The notes: generated by a model from the sequence alone, not told the origin. Shown: positions 11,501 to 26,500, counted from the stretch's first letter. The stretch is DNA of 64,000 nt from Hyposmocoma kahamanoa (GCF_003589595.1 NW_020653766.1:3527082-3591081), one strand, 5' to 3'. Program-made: numbers and translations.

Positions 11501-14500
11501 GCAGGGGCCAAGAGGTCGGTCTCAGGGTTTGTTGGCAACACTGGTCCTTCGCGCTAGCGTTGGAAAGGACTTTCCGAGGTAAACGATTCTCTTATGGCGA
11601 ACTGTATACGTTTTTGCAATAAGATGGATTATCATTTCCTGGGTTTAAAACTTATACATTAAAAGTGTTTTAATTGAAAAGTCATATTACAAAATTGAAG
11701 TGTATGTTTTAGACTTAGAATAATAACGCATAGAATGGTAGTTTCATATCAAACGAACGGTCACAAGTCAGGCAAAAATCAAATTCATGTAGGCTAGTTT
11801 TCCGAAAAAAATAGTTTTAGTTTACCGAAAATTAACCTACTACTAAAAAGTAGTAGGTTAATTTTCGGTTTTAGTGAATATTTATATAAAAATACAAGTT
11901 GAAACGCGTTACTTCCTTGTGGAATGCGATGTTAGTATCTATTTTATGTTTGTCTGACGTATTTTTACACTCATTTACCGCACATTTCGTCATTTTTAGC
12001 TAAAATTCTTGATCTGTTCGCGGTGCAAGTTGACCTTGAGCACTGAAGGCCCGCCCGCTCGTGTAGGCCCATTGGGCGCGCTTCAATTTGCCTCACTTAG
12101 CGTGTGCGGACTAGGTTTCTATGCGTTATTATTCTAAGGTTTTAGATAAAGAAGTATGGAAAGACAACAAGAGTCGAGATTCCACACAATTGTGATTCAA
12201 AGTGTATTCCATAGCATTTGAGTTTATGTGAAAAGAGCAATCCCTAGAGTTGCTTGCTCGTTCTTCTCGGGGAGATCAGCGTAGTGAACGAGCAGTCGCT
12301 TAAGAAATGACGTTTTCAAGTGTACAAATAGGTATATTGGGCAAACGAAGCGAAGTATTTGTACCCGCGTCAAAGAACATATAGCTGATGTCTAACACTG
12401 CCGCGTAAACAAGTCTGCAGTCTGCGAGCATGTCATGGATAAACCTACACATTCAATGAAGTTTGACAAACCCCAGGTCCATGAAGAAAAAGTCCGTTAT
12501 CTACCCAGGATGCTGCAAGAGGTCATTGAAATTAAAAACATCCTAATTTCAACAGGGAAGATGGTTTCTCCGTACCACCATTTATTGATCCAGTATTTCC
12601 AGTGATGACGAACCCCAAACAGACATAATACTGCAGTACTAATTAATATGTTATTCTAATTTTCATTATTAATTAATATTAAATTTAACTTAATAAAAAT
12701 TCATATTGTTAAAATAAAATAATTTGTAAAACATAATGTAGCGTAAATTGGAATGTTTCTTTGTAAAATTAAAAATGAGTTATGAAAGTTAGTGAAAAAA
12801 TAGGGTGGTTTGCATTAATATTAGACATAACTGGTTGATGACTGTACCACCTCAGTCAACCGTGACCATGGGACCTGTAAAGGGCCCGAAACGTTTGTTT
12901 GAAAAAACAAATATACGCGATTTAAATCGGGAAAAATAGTTTCATTTCCTATATGATTGATTGATTTAGTCGTGTTACACGTTTTTAATGATTCAACATA
13001 AGCGACTGCATCAATGCATACGTCGCCGCTTGGCTGCACTAACCCTAACAATTATGGACAGATAAAAAAATAAAAGTAAGTAGGTAATCACAAAATATAA
13101 AAAGTTTTAAGTTTCCTTCAACTTACAGCTTCAGGGAAGTCGGCCAACAAATCATCCAACTTCTTAGGCGGCTGCTGCGTGGATGGTGAGGGTGTGGTAG
13201 GGCGTGGGAATGGGGCGCCCGCGGGAGGGTAGCGCTCTGTCGTGTTTTGGGACGAGTAAGTTGTTTCTGAGTACTTGTACGAGGTCGGACCCTGGAACAG
13301 GTTCTTAGGTTACGTACTATACAATCTCACTTAGGTTTACACGTGGTATACATTTTAAAAGAAAAAATGCTTAATTCATACATACATGCATACATCGAGT
13401 ATATAACCAGAAATAGAGATGAAATGTCATTTATCGAGTTCTTAGATTTTCGCGATTGTTACACATAGGAAATGAAACTATTTTTCCGGATTTAAATCTC
13501 GTATATTTGTTTTTTTTTAAGCCAACCGACGTTTCGGGCCCTTTACAGGTCCCATGGTCACGGTTGACGGTACCACCTCAGTCATGGGACCTGTAAAGGG
13601 CCCGAAACATCGGTTTGTTTGAAAAAACAAATATACGCGATTTAAATCCGGAAAAATAGTTTCATTTCCTAAATGTCATTTAATTTGTTTGAAAACTATT
13701 CTGCCATATCATTACTGGACAACTGCGCTCCGATTGGCCAGCCCGAATTCGAAACAATTGACGGGTGTCGTCAACTGTTTCACTTCAAATCGACCAGTTA
13801 ACTTGAGCTTTGCTATAATGGATCACAATTGCATAATTACATATTGAATATTTAATTACCGATGAAATACGATTCCGTTTGTTTTGTATTTAGATGTTTT
13901 GCTGTTTTTCTCCACACCACCGAATGGTATTTTTCAATTGCTATTGTTAGAGATATTATCTTTATTACAATACAATACAGTATATTTTTGGAATATACGG
14001 AGACGTACACACAGGTCAGTTGTCGGCGCGGTAGTATTTCAGTGTAAACGAGAGTTGATGTTTATAAGTGATGTATCACTGATGAGTTACCAGAAATGTA
14101 TGGCCCTTATTTTGTCTCTATTTCTGGTGATATACTCGATGCATGCATACCATGACGCCTGTCTCATATCACGGACCAATACTCAAGAGGATTGTTAGCG
14201 TCGGGTATTTAGTACCTATAGGTACACTAGATGTCGCGACGAGTGCCAAATAGCTATTTTTGTAACCAATTTGTTTTACATTGACAAGTTGCAATTTATC
14301 AAAGCTATTGTAATTTCTATTGATAACAAACAAATCAACTAGATGGCGTTTATTACACCGATTTTTTTAGGAATAATGCCGGCTATTCCTTTATTTTTTT
14401 CAGGATTAACGCCATCTACCGATATTTGATAGCGTTAATTCATGAATTGGTTTGTAACATACAGTTATCTACTGCACGCACTGTTTTTTTATAATATCAA

Positions 14501-17500
14501 GTGTCGGGACGAAGAAGTCGTGCGCCTGATGGTAAGCTACACGCCTGTCCATAACAGTTGCAGTGCCACAGCTTTAAATCTCAAAGATCTGAGGGGCACT
14601 GCCACTGCGCCCGTTACCCTGAGACATAAGTTGACACATCCCATGTGCCTGTAATTTCACCAGCTTCCTTACCCTTTACAAAAAAAACCGGAGCACAGTA
14701 ATGCTGACATTACTGCTTGGTGGCAATACTTCTTTGGACGAACTCTTTCACAAGGATCTCTACTGCACTTAAAATAATATTACAAGGAAAAAACTGACTT
14801 CTTACATTCCACATTTATTTACATAATATAAACTTCTTCCAGGTTATTGGTCAGCGCCAACTAGATATAAGACGGAATTTTGACATTTTTCAGAGTTACA
14901 ATCTGTAGTATGGAGAATAGCAACTTTCGCCAGTTCGGCGTGTTAACGCATACACGTCACTTTTTTTTTTATTAATTTATTTCTGGCCATGGAAACAAAG
15001 TCCTTCAGCCGAAAACATAAAAATAAGTATTTCTGTAAATATGGCCGCCACAAAGAGGATAGGCAATTTGAGGCGGCGTGCTTGGATTGACTCGGGATTC
15101 CTTAGAACGGGCCGATACGGGTATTTTAGTTCTATACTATATTATATTTATTTATATTACGGGTATTTTAGTTCTATTCTATACTACACAATAGCACTAT
15201 CCTATTCCACTTTAAACTAGATTTCACAAAATAATTGAAAGTCAAAATAAAAACGACACTTTTCCCTCCAAAAGGTCCAGAGCGAATCCATACACGTCAC
15301 TCGTAGCGTAGGGTTGCCACAGTATCTTTTTTGTTATTACTATAGGTAGCAAAACATAATTTGAAAAAATTAAGGTTCTCATCATACCATTCCCGTGCTA
15401 TATACTTAACTTGCCTGCTCGATGGAAAAATCGTATAAGTAATCTTACGTGTGGGCCGTGTCCATTGAGCGAGTCATTGACGGGGATCAGCTTCGTCTCG
15501 TTGGCAGGTTTCGGGTAGATAATGCGTTCGTTCGTGTGATCTGTTAATACAATTTGTTGCTTGATAATAACGTTCAGAATTGCATAACGTCAATAATAAT
15601 CTCAGTATAGAGCGCTAAAAAAACCGACCTCAGAAGTTCCTGGACTTTATTTATTTATTTATTTATTCATGGAAAACCAACAGCTATAAACATTTAGTAA
15701 GAAACAGCAATAAAAACATAAAGCCAATTACCGCAGGCTTATTACCGATCTTTAGCGACCAGTCGTTTTAGCAATAGTTGCACGATTATCGCTGTCAAAA
15801 CATAAATTCGTATTACGGAACGAACAATTGCGACCAGTCGACTACAGCGCCTCCCGCGAGCAACTAATAAACTAAAACTGCATGAAAATGCTTTGACAGA
15901 AAGCGACCGGTTGCTTTTTCGTATTACCGAACCGTAATACCAACTTAGCAATCGCGACTGGTAGCAATCGCGTTGCTATTGTACAATTAGCAACCAGTTG
16001 CTAAAGTTCGGTAATAAGCCTGCAGGTTTTCACTTATAGGTACAAGTTAGTTAAACACGAGCATTGGACTAATAAAACTAATAAATACAGCAATCCCATA
16101 CGTGCGTCAACAACCACATGTTATTCAATTAAATTAATCATTATATCTGTTATTTTACGTTTTAGTGCATCAATGTTACAATTAAATATATCTACATCCA
16201 GGTCATAGTCGCTTAGCACACCATTTAAACTCCTACTAGCTCTACATATAAAACTATTCTGTCTATAGTTTGTCCTCGCTATGGGAACTACAAGAGGGTG
16301 GTAGTGTCTCATGGAACGTGTTGGAACATTAAATGAGAGTTCACCCAATAAGTCAATGCAATCAACCTTGCCGTTTATAATATTCAAAAGATACATTATA
16401 TCACGGATTTTTCTGCGATCAAATAACGGTAATAGACGGAATGGTAACGGTAATAGACTTACATCTATTTGCCAAGTTTTATAGAAATCGGTACCGGAAA
16501 GTGTGCGAAACCTGATTCATGAATATTTACTTCAGGAATATTTACTTCAAATCTAAATGGGACAAATACAGAAGTACCCTCTTTCCAACAAAAAAAAAAG
16601 AGTCATGAAAATCGATTCAGAAATGTCGGAGTCACCGCATAACTTACATACAAAAAAAATACAATCGAATTGAGAACCTTCTTTTTTTGAAGTCGGATAA
16701 AAATAAGTATAGTTTCACTGTACCCGGCCAAACACTATGAAATCAAAAATATCTTTAAAGTAAATGAAATTTGAAATTTTCACATTGTTTGAATATTAAT
16801 ATCAGCTAATTCTTAAGTAAGATACTTTTGGGGTGGCTCTTTGTAAATATACATTTATCATAAAACAACATTTATTTCAAATACTAGAATTAGATCGAGA
16901 CAACCAGCAAGAACTAAGCGGGTTACTACCATTGATAAGATTTTGCGTAACTACACATAGTCTTAAATTTCGTAAATAACAAATTTTGAAAAGAGTTGGG
17001 TAAAAAATCCGTGCGGTTTTTGCCTCCCTTAAAATGTTATATTGTCTATAGTCTTTTTAAAAATCATATTTTAGCGCGTATTTTAGAATAGGCGGGAAAT
17101 TTTTAAGTTAAAAATATGTATTGTGGAGCCGTCTTCGCTCCTTTTTTTTAAATAATATATAGATTATAAAATAATATAAGTAGTATTTCAATAATAATTT
17201 CTAAATTATTAAAAATGCCTCCCTCTCATTTTGCTGTGCCCGACAGGGTCCATAAATGATCTTTGTATTTTTATAACATCTTGTACACATTATGGAAAAG
17301 CAATAAAGATTGAAATTGAAATTGAAATATCAAGTGACAGGATCAACAAGTCGTGCACCTGGTGGTAAGCGACACGTCTGTTTATAACAGTTGCAATTGC
17401 AATCAGGGCTTTAAGCCACAAAGATCTTGGGGCACTGCCACTGCGCCCGTCACCCTGAGACATAAGTTGACAAGTCCCAAGTGCCGGTAATTTCACCAGC

Positions 17501-20500
17501 ACCCTTTCAAACCGGAACGCAGTAATGCTCACATTACTGGTTGGCGGCAGAAATAGGTAAGGTGGTACTTCACTGGATGAACTCCATCACAAGGAGCTCT
17601 AGTGCCCCTTGAAGTCTTTAGCAGGTCCAGGAGGATCCAGAGATTCCTGGTGAACGGACACCAGCCCCTCATACCATACCATACCGCACGAACTTTTTGG
17701 CTAACCCAATATTAGAAAAGTTGGTGAAGAGGTACGAATAAAGCTGGTGGTAATGGATAAGTACCAGAATCTGTAGTGGTGACGTGTCTGTACTCGCGGA
17801 TGCGCGAGTTGCAGTGGGAACAGTACTGGCAGCCTCCTGGGGAAGGAGATGGTGGTATCTTCGATGTATTTGTTCTGAAAACAAACAAACAAAATTGAAT
17901 TTTCCGTTTTGTTATTTTTTCGCACTTTTAGGGCGTTTAATGAGCGAAACCGAAACATCTGAACATGTTTTTATTACTGATACAAAGATCTAACACAAAC
18001 AAACAAGATACAACACAAAGAATAAAGACAACAAAACACAAAGAAGAATTATAGAAATACTTCCATAGATTTTTCATAGATGGAGCTACGGCTAAAAAGT
18101 TGTTGAAAACCAAATACAAAGATCCGACAACAAGCACATGGAAAAATTCGTGAGGTCCACTGGTTCGTTCTGTGGCTTAGTTGGCATAGCCTCGGCGCGG
18201 GTTGCTAGAAGAGTGGAATAATTGCACAAAAAATAATTGAATATCAATTCAATACAAATTTAAACAAAGATTAATTCCTTCGATTTGACTGGACCTAAAC
18301 CAGCGTTTGTTGCTACACTAGGGTCGCCACCTTTACCAACTTAGCATCAGATCGAGTGACAGATTTTTTGCCGTTTGCCGCATTACTGCCATTCCGCTAA
18401 CACTTATGGGTCTCGGTCTCCATAGACTCAACTGCCATTGGAACTAGATTTATTACAATATTTCAATGGAGTCTCAATGGAATTACCTACGGTTTCAAGA
18501 AAGTTAACAGAATTGGATTCCAGATCATTCTTTTCTTCTTCATCATCAACCCATTGACAGACGAGGGTTGAGGCCATAGTCCCCCACGCTGGCCCAGTGC
18601 AAGTTGAGAACTTCACACGTTTTCCGAGAGTGGTCAACCTTCTTGAACTTGCAGGTTTCATCACGAAAAGCTCATGATACATTTCAAATTAAATTTTGCA
18701 TATAAATTCCGAAAACGCGCGACCCTCCTGTTGAGAGGCAGTAGGTCGAATCGTTAGGCTACCACGTAACGCGAAAACGCAATAAAGACGAGCTTTGAAT
18801 GCGCTTCTCGCGCACGTTTGTACTTCCGACAACAGCAACAGTTGCAATGCCACTCAGAGCATTAAGCCCCAAACATCTGAGACATAAGTTGACAAGACTC
18901 GTGTGCTACAGGCACTTTGGAAAAAATATATAATAAAATTGAGGTTATACACTAATTACTACACGGTGTAATCAGTGTATATCCTTCGAAACCGGAACGT
19001 AGATACAATGACGAACATATAAGGTGAGTTTAATTATGACTGCCCTCCTTGGGAGTATGATACGCGTTTGTTTAAAAAAAATCTATTCACTCTAAACTCT
19101 AGCTAACCCTAAGTTTTAGCTCTAGCTTTAACTGTAGCCTAATTATCCCAGATCAATTAGGTGTTATGTAGGTCATTACTCTAGAAGTCGATATGTCCAT
19201 GCGAGCTTGTGACAATGCGACCTCTTTCATTGTCCTCTCACCTTTTTATGACATTTTTCTCTGGTTCCTGGCCATTTGAAATTTTGAATCGTTCTCCAGT
19301 TCTTTTTCTTTGTCATTCTTACTTTGCTTCATTCCATCGTCACTTCCATAGAGGGTATAACCACTACCTTGTCACTTCCATCGAAATTCTCGAAGAGAAA
19401 AGCTTTGTCCTTAATTTTCATCTCAGGCCCTGATCCATAACAGCAGTTTGTCGAAGAGGTTCTTCCAAAATAAATACCTTGCTGCTGCCTTAACGTTGGC
19501 GGTTTTGACCAATATTAACTGACTGCATTCCTCTAAACTGACTCTGGCCCAAGCCTACAGGACGCCATTAAGTAAATAATGATAAAATTTAAACCTAACT
19601 GCTTATAAAGCCGTCGTGAGGCGTTCGAGATGTGGTGCTACCGTAAAATGCTACACATTAGCTGGACCCAGAAAGTTCCCAATGTGACAGTTCTTCAGCG
19701 CGTTGGGAGGGACTGAGAATTCTTGCAGACCGTCAAGAACAGGAAAGTTGCGTATCTTGGACGCGTTCTGCGGCATGAAAAGTAGCGACTTCTTCAACTG
19801 ATAATGATGGACAAGATCGAGGGTAAACGACGGAAGAAGGAAGAAGTCGTGGTTGCGCAACATGCTCAACATGGGAATGGACGAATATTGCCAGCGTAGA
19901 ACTTCTGTTTCGCTTGGCTCAGGACAGTGAAGAGTTCTGCAAGCTGACGGCTAGCCTCCAGTAGTGGAGAGGCACTACTTGATGCTTATAAAGTAGCAAT
20001 AGACGTTTTTACGAGTACAGGCCCTTTTGGGGTACGTGTCTACTTTATATTCATCCATAAGCATATCCGTATGTAATTTAAGTTAGGGAGTGTTTTATAG
20101 AATTGTGTCTGTGTTTTTATACCACTGTTTTTGTTACAGGCTTTCGTTCTCCTTTCCTTATCTTTTCTTTGTTTGCACATCTATAATAATATCTTGCAAT
20201 AAAAATTATGTGGATAACCTTCTCTTTAATTTGCCAAGGCTAGATTACAAGCTAAAGGATCCAGAAGCCAACTTACGTAGAGCGCAGATTCTCGTGTGAG
20301 CTGACATAAGTATGCTCGTGGTCAGCCAGCGGCGGCAGCGGCACCGTCGTCGGGTCTTGGTCGGCAGGGACCTCGTACGTGTACGTCTTCACTGTCGTCG
20401 TCACTTTATTCATTGGCGTGCTCGAGCGAGAGAGCTGGAAATAGACGAAATGTTACAAAGCCCCCGAAGATCCCAACAACTGTTGTACTTGTTGTTGTTG

Positions 20501-23500
20501 GAGAGTTATAATAATAAAATACAACAATTAATCATTTTTGAGGTGATAACGTAATAGAGTATGAGACGGATGGTTTTGCTGCCATCGTCCGGAAAAAATC
20601 GGCATCCTTGATGCGCAGAGTGCGGGACAGCCCCGACAGCATCCTACAAACTGTAGCTGGTAGAATTACCTCTCCCATGTAGCAATGCTTCATGTGGAAG
20701 GTTTGAAATCATCAAATCACCTAATCAAAATGATATATAACTACTGACAGCAATTGAATTAATCTTTTTTATAACAACTTTTTTTTATTTTACAAGTAAA
20801 TTTTGGAACAAACTATCAAAAACAAGGACAAATTGAAACAATTATTAATAAAAAAGAAGTTATTATAATATAAATGAATACATCTGTGATAAAAATTTGG
20901 TGGAATTACATAATGAAAGACATTAATAGAGTATTTAGACTAATTTAGAATGTTAAAATATTTTCATTATGTTATGAAATCTCCGTTGACATTTAGTTAC
21001 TGGTCTAAAAATTATATTACCTATTTTTATTTTGTAAGAAATGGCCTCTCCACCCTAAAATGTGTGAAATGTTAAAATTTTATAAATATTATTATTATTT
21101 TGAATGAATTTAATGCATGTATTGGAATTGTTTGATATTATGTATTTTGTTGATGCAAATATATTAATCTGTTACAAAAAATCCCACTGCAATTTGCTAT
21201 GCCCTTGGCGTCACAAGATACTTTACTATAGTCTACCAACTTAAATTGTATTTAATAAATTATTTGACTTTGACGAAATTTTCAGGGGCCATTTTCGCAA
21301 AACTAGATCATATAGGTTGACACAGTTATTGCTTATGAAAATGTTACTAACAATTTATATGGGTCTATGCCTGAAATATGGACGTAAATATCTTAAAATA
21401 CTCATGAAAAAAATCTTTCTACAAAATATCAACGTTTTTTGGATACGTTTTCTTTGTCAAGAATAGCACGAAGTCCTGCACTACCAACGTGCAATCCAGT
21501 GGCGGATTTGCAGTCTTGACCGCCCTAGGCCCCGGGCCATGAAATCAGTACCAGTCGCCCCTTTTTCAGCAATCATCGTATACTGGTGGACTACATAATG
21601 AATTTACTGATTTTTATCGAAATAGATTCAGAAATTTACCATTTAATATTTTTCTAGAACATTGATTTAATATATCGCACTGCTATTACATTAGTGTTGT
21701 AACTCAAAATTCACGTATTTTTTATTCAAGATTATACCATGAATGTAAAATTTGAGTATCTACACGTCAATAAAACCGTAGTTAGAATATTGTAAGAAAC
21801 AATGAAAATATATCTACTTAACTCCAAATGAGACAAACCTTATGTGAGCTAGTTCTGGACAAAACTGTCATTACTCAGTTCCCTTTTATTTTTAAATATA
21901 TTTGGCAAGTACAAAATTGTATACATTTCAGTAATAAACTTTGACTTATATATCATTTTTTATAATCTTTCACGAGAAGTGAGTAATTTGTTTTTCATTG
22001 ATTCTGAAAAATACACTTTTTGTGTTAAATACACTATATTGTATTACCAATGCAATATCTCTGTTAGTCTACGGGGCGCACGCCAGTAAAGCGCACAGCC
22101 GGCAAGATTTTTTCCGGCATCTTCAACATTTATCGTCATATTTCAGCCAACTTACACAAAACCTAAATAAATTATACACTTAAATCTTCCTTATGAATCA
22201 CTCTGTCTATTGGTGGAAACCGAATGAAAATCCGTTCGGTAGTTTTTGAGTTTATCGCGATCAGACAGACAGACGCGGTAGTGATAATATGTAGTGATGT
22301 TGTGATTATACATTATATTATAGATATATCTTACCGCGCTGTTAATATAATAGTGTATTAACTCAAACTACTAAACTATAGGTTATAGTTTAGGTTACAA
22401 TTTCCTACTTGCGATATATATTTAAAATTAATAATTTCATATTTTTGAATAAGGATTATTTTGGCCAGAACTAGCTCACATAAAGCATGTCTCATTTAGA
22501 GTTAAGTAGATATCTTCTATTTTTTTTTACAAATTGTAACTACGGTTTTATTGACGTGTAGAGAATCAAATTTCACGTTCAATAATGGTATAATCTGAAA
22601 TTTCACATATTTTTAATTATAACACTATTGTAATAGCAGTGCGATTATCATACATAATAAGTACGAAAGTGATTTAGGAAGATTATTTTTATACGATGCG
22701 GTGCATGGCCTTAGGTCAAATCCGCCACTGGTGCAATCCTAGGCTACGGTCGACTTTCACCAAGATACGAAAACCGTACATTATCTGATAAAGACTTACA
22801 GTGCCGGTGTTCTGATGACAATGGTGGCAAGTGGTGGTGGACGGTAGCTGAAGAGTCGTTGTGGTCACTGGTGCTGGTACTACGCGCGACTCTGAAACGA
22901 GCAATTAAGTGAGTACAGTGGCGCTGGCGTAGCGTTGCTCACTCTATTTTTAACCGACTTCAAAAAATAGAGGAGGTTCTGAATTCGTCTGTGTGTTTTT
23001 TTTTGTATTTATGTTCCGCGATTACCCCGCTATTTGTGAGCCGATTTTGACGATTCTTTTTTGGTGGAAGGTACCTCATTATTGGTCCCATTTAAATTTT
23101 AAGAAAATATTCCACCTCTAAGTGTGGCAAACTAGGTAATGAATCCGGTTTCGCGCACTTTCCGGTAACCGATTTCAATAAAACTTGGCAAATAGATGTA
23201 ATTTCGCGAAGTTTTGAAGTCGGTTTATTTATTACTGAGATTACCACGATTACACAGTATAGTTCGTTCGGGCAGGCGCGGCTCGATTGTAATAATAATA
23301 ATAATAATAACACACACACTCAACATAGGGAAACCCTGTGTCGCGGGTGCCATGCACACACACATAGACAACCATTACATCCAAACTCACGAGAGAAATA
23401 AATGTAGGCCATACAAATATTTCTCTCAGCCCGGGAATCGAACCTGGGACCTCTGCGTGGCATGCCGGGATGGCAATCGCTCGGCTACGGAGGCAGTTGT

Positions 23501-26500
23501 GTATTTATATTCGCCTGCCTTCGCCACATTTGTGTTGTTCATTGTTCAGAATATCGTTTTCTCGGTTACGAAATGACATTTTTCAGAAATAACGTTTGGT
23601 CGAAATTTCATAACCTCGAAAGTAATTTTGAGAGGAAAATGTTTTTTCTTTTAAACCTAACTTAATACCTACCCAACCGAACCTAATCGTGTCTTTGCGA
23701 TAAACATTTTATTTTATTTTATTTTCACAACATATCCTAAAAGAACAACTGTTTCGTTATAATTCGGTTTTCGATGCAATGAAAATTCGAACAAACGTTG
23801 TTTCGGACAAGAAAATTTTCGACTTTGTGATAGTTTATCCTTTTTCTCAAATTAGTGGAATTTATTTTCTAATTTTAAGTAAAAACATAATAATTTTGAC
23901 TAGTTAGGGCTGGCCGCCGCCCCCATTGCTGTGCCGCCTGGGGCCATGGCCCCCTCTGCACCCCTCATTACGCCACTGATGTAAGCCCTCTGCAAATTAA
24001 AAAACTTCGATTTCCATGGAACCAACCCGTTTTTTCCTCCCGGTACATCTCCTGGCGCAGCTCCGCGGCCCTGGTGACGGTGGGGGGTGGACTGGAGCCC
24101 CACGAGGACGTCTCCACTCTCTCCTCGCGCTTTAAAGTTGAGTAGCCGCTAGATGGCGCTTTTATTGGTGTGCTGCGAAATGCAAGAACGCAAGATGAGA
24201 TTTCTTATTTGTTAAGAAAAGTTTTCTTTTATACCGTCAAGTGACGGGACAAACATGACGTGCGCCTGGTAAAGTACACGTCTGTCCATAACAGGTTCCA
24301 CTGCGCTTGTCACCTTGAGACAGTCTCATGTCCCTGTAATTTCACCAGCCCCTTATCCTTCAAAATCAGAACGCAGTAATGCTCATATTACTGCTTGGCG
24401 GCAGAAAGAGGTAAAGTGGCAGTATATCCCTAGATGAACTCTTTTTTTTTTTATACATGACAGGCAAATGACTCCACTCCACCTGATGTTAAGTGGAAAG
24501 TGATATCCAAACGCGAAGGAACCTAGTGCAGCGATGAAACCCTCACTGCACTAGCCACCTCCACCCTGCCTGCCTACAATATGCCTCTTCACGCCTCGTT
24601 TGAAGGACCCCATATCATAAGGAGCTCCACTGCAAAAGCTCTATTGTTAGGAGTCTATACAACCTCAAATGGCTTTGGTTGATTCTGCATAACATTGAAA
24701 TTATTGAATTTCAATTCACTTTTGAAAAAATACATTGTAAAATTGAGGATTTACACTATCTACTATACGGCGTGACAACACGATTCCTTAAAATTTTCAC
24801 GGTAAAAAAAAACACAAATTTACCTCGAAATTTTACAAAAAAAAAACACACAGCTAAATAATCGAACACGCATAGTATACGATATATATTTTGTGTTAAT
24901 GTCGTTTGTAAAAAAATTACCTAATTCTGAAATTAAGTCCCTGCCTCTCGACTCGTGCAATAGAACCGATTTAGTACGGGAAAAAATTTGAATTAGAACT
25001 AAATAAGATATTAAAAAACCGATAAGAGGGGGTTGTAGATCTGTTTACGTTGATCCCAGATGTCGATTACGTTAGTAATGATAAAGAGGGCAGAACTATA
25101 TTTCTTTCTCTCCTTTCAAGAAATGTTGTCTAAAGAGTTCTGAAGTCTTTTTAACGGACTTTAAAATGGAAGATATAACAGGTGCAAAGTCCACTGTTCA
25201 CCAAAGCGGAGAAGAAAATATAGATTCAATAAATATACATATAAATTGAATGGGACCTGTAAAGGGCCCGAAACGTTAGTTTCTTTGAAGTAATAAAAAA
25301 TATAGTTTCGTTTCGAGACATAGTTTCAAGTTTACGTACCCTCTCTTGTAGTCAAATGAAGAGCTTTCAGCTGTATCTGAAGTGTAGCCACCTGTAATGA
25401 GAAAATAGTTACTAATATACCAAGTGTTTTACTTTTATTTCGTTGGTTGAAAGCATCGAGTATGTAACCCGAAATAGAGAAGAAATAAGGGCCATCCATC
25501 CCAGACAGCTCATCAGGCAAATGTACCATGTATCACTTTTAAATATCAACTCTCGTTTGCGCTGAAATCACAAATTAGAAAGCTGAAATAGTACAGCACC
25601 AACAACTGACCTGTGTGTACGTCTCCGTATATTCCACAAATATTCTGTGTTTATTGTAATAAAGATAATATAAAAACATCTAATTAGAAAACAAACGGAA
25701 TCACATTTCATCGGTAATTAAATATTATAGATGTAATTTTGCAATTTTCGTCCATTATAGCAAAGCTCAAGTTAAACTGGTCGATTTGAAGTGAAACAAT
25801 TGAAGACACCCGTCAATTGTTTCGAATTCGGGCTGGCCAATCGGAGCGCAGTTGTCACAGTAATGATTTGGCAGAATAGTTTTCAAACAAATCAAATGAA
25901 GTTTCGTCTCTTTTTCTGGTTATACACTCGATGGTTGAAAGACAGCCCTGTACAAGAAGATAAATATGGTAACTCTATACAAATGTAGCGACGCGGCTTG
26001 TATGTGTGTTCACTCGCCGCGCGCCGTGTACGGACGAGTCGCGCGAATAAAGTGCACTCTACATTCTCGTCGAGAAATCCCGATCTCGGTCTCGCCGAGA
26101 CAGGGCGAGACCGAGAGTGGCTCTCCACATTCTCGCCCGCACAGTTGTCCGTTCGGTAGTGATACAAAATGGACGTGTTAGATACGTCTGTTGCTGCAGC
26201 ATTATGTGCTATAGCATATCACTTTTTTTTGTTAATTCGAGAAAAAAAAACTTATTAAGAGACGTTGGAATAGACGCAGAAGGTGGATGACATCAATATA
26301 TCGCAACAGAACACAGCGGTTGCTGCCGGCGGACTGCCGTGACGGGAATGTGCAGGAAAGGGTCTCGCGCAAACACAAAATTACACGAGAGCCCTTTGAT
26401 TCGGGGTCGAAATAGCGACACGAAGTGGAGACCACACGAACTTGGCGAGACTTAAAGAATATGGTCACTACACTCTCGTATTTGGCTGTTCTCGCGAAGT

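Noticed and set aside
11234..11622. Plus-strand and other minus frames over exon 12 (up to 115 codons)
   Set aside because: High GC opens several frames. Only one minus frame is bounded by an acceptor and donor that keep phase with its neighbours.
17669..17993. Other frames over exon 9
   Set aside because: They do not match the phases left by exons 8 and 10.
20312..20554. Plus-strand Arg-rich frame
   Set aside because: Antisense shadow of exon 8.
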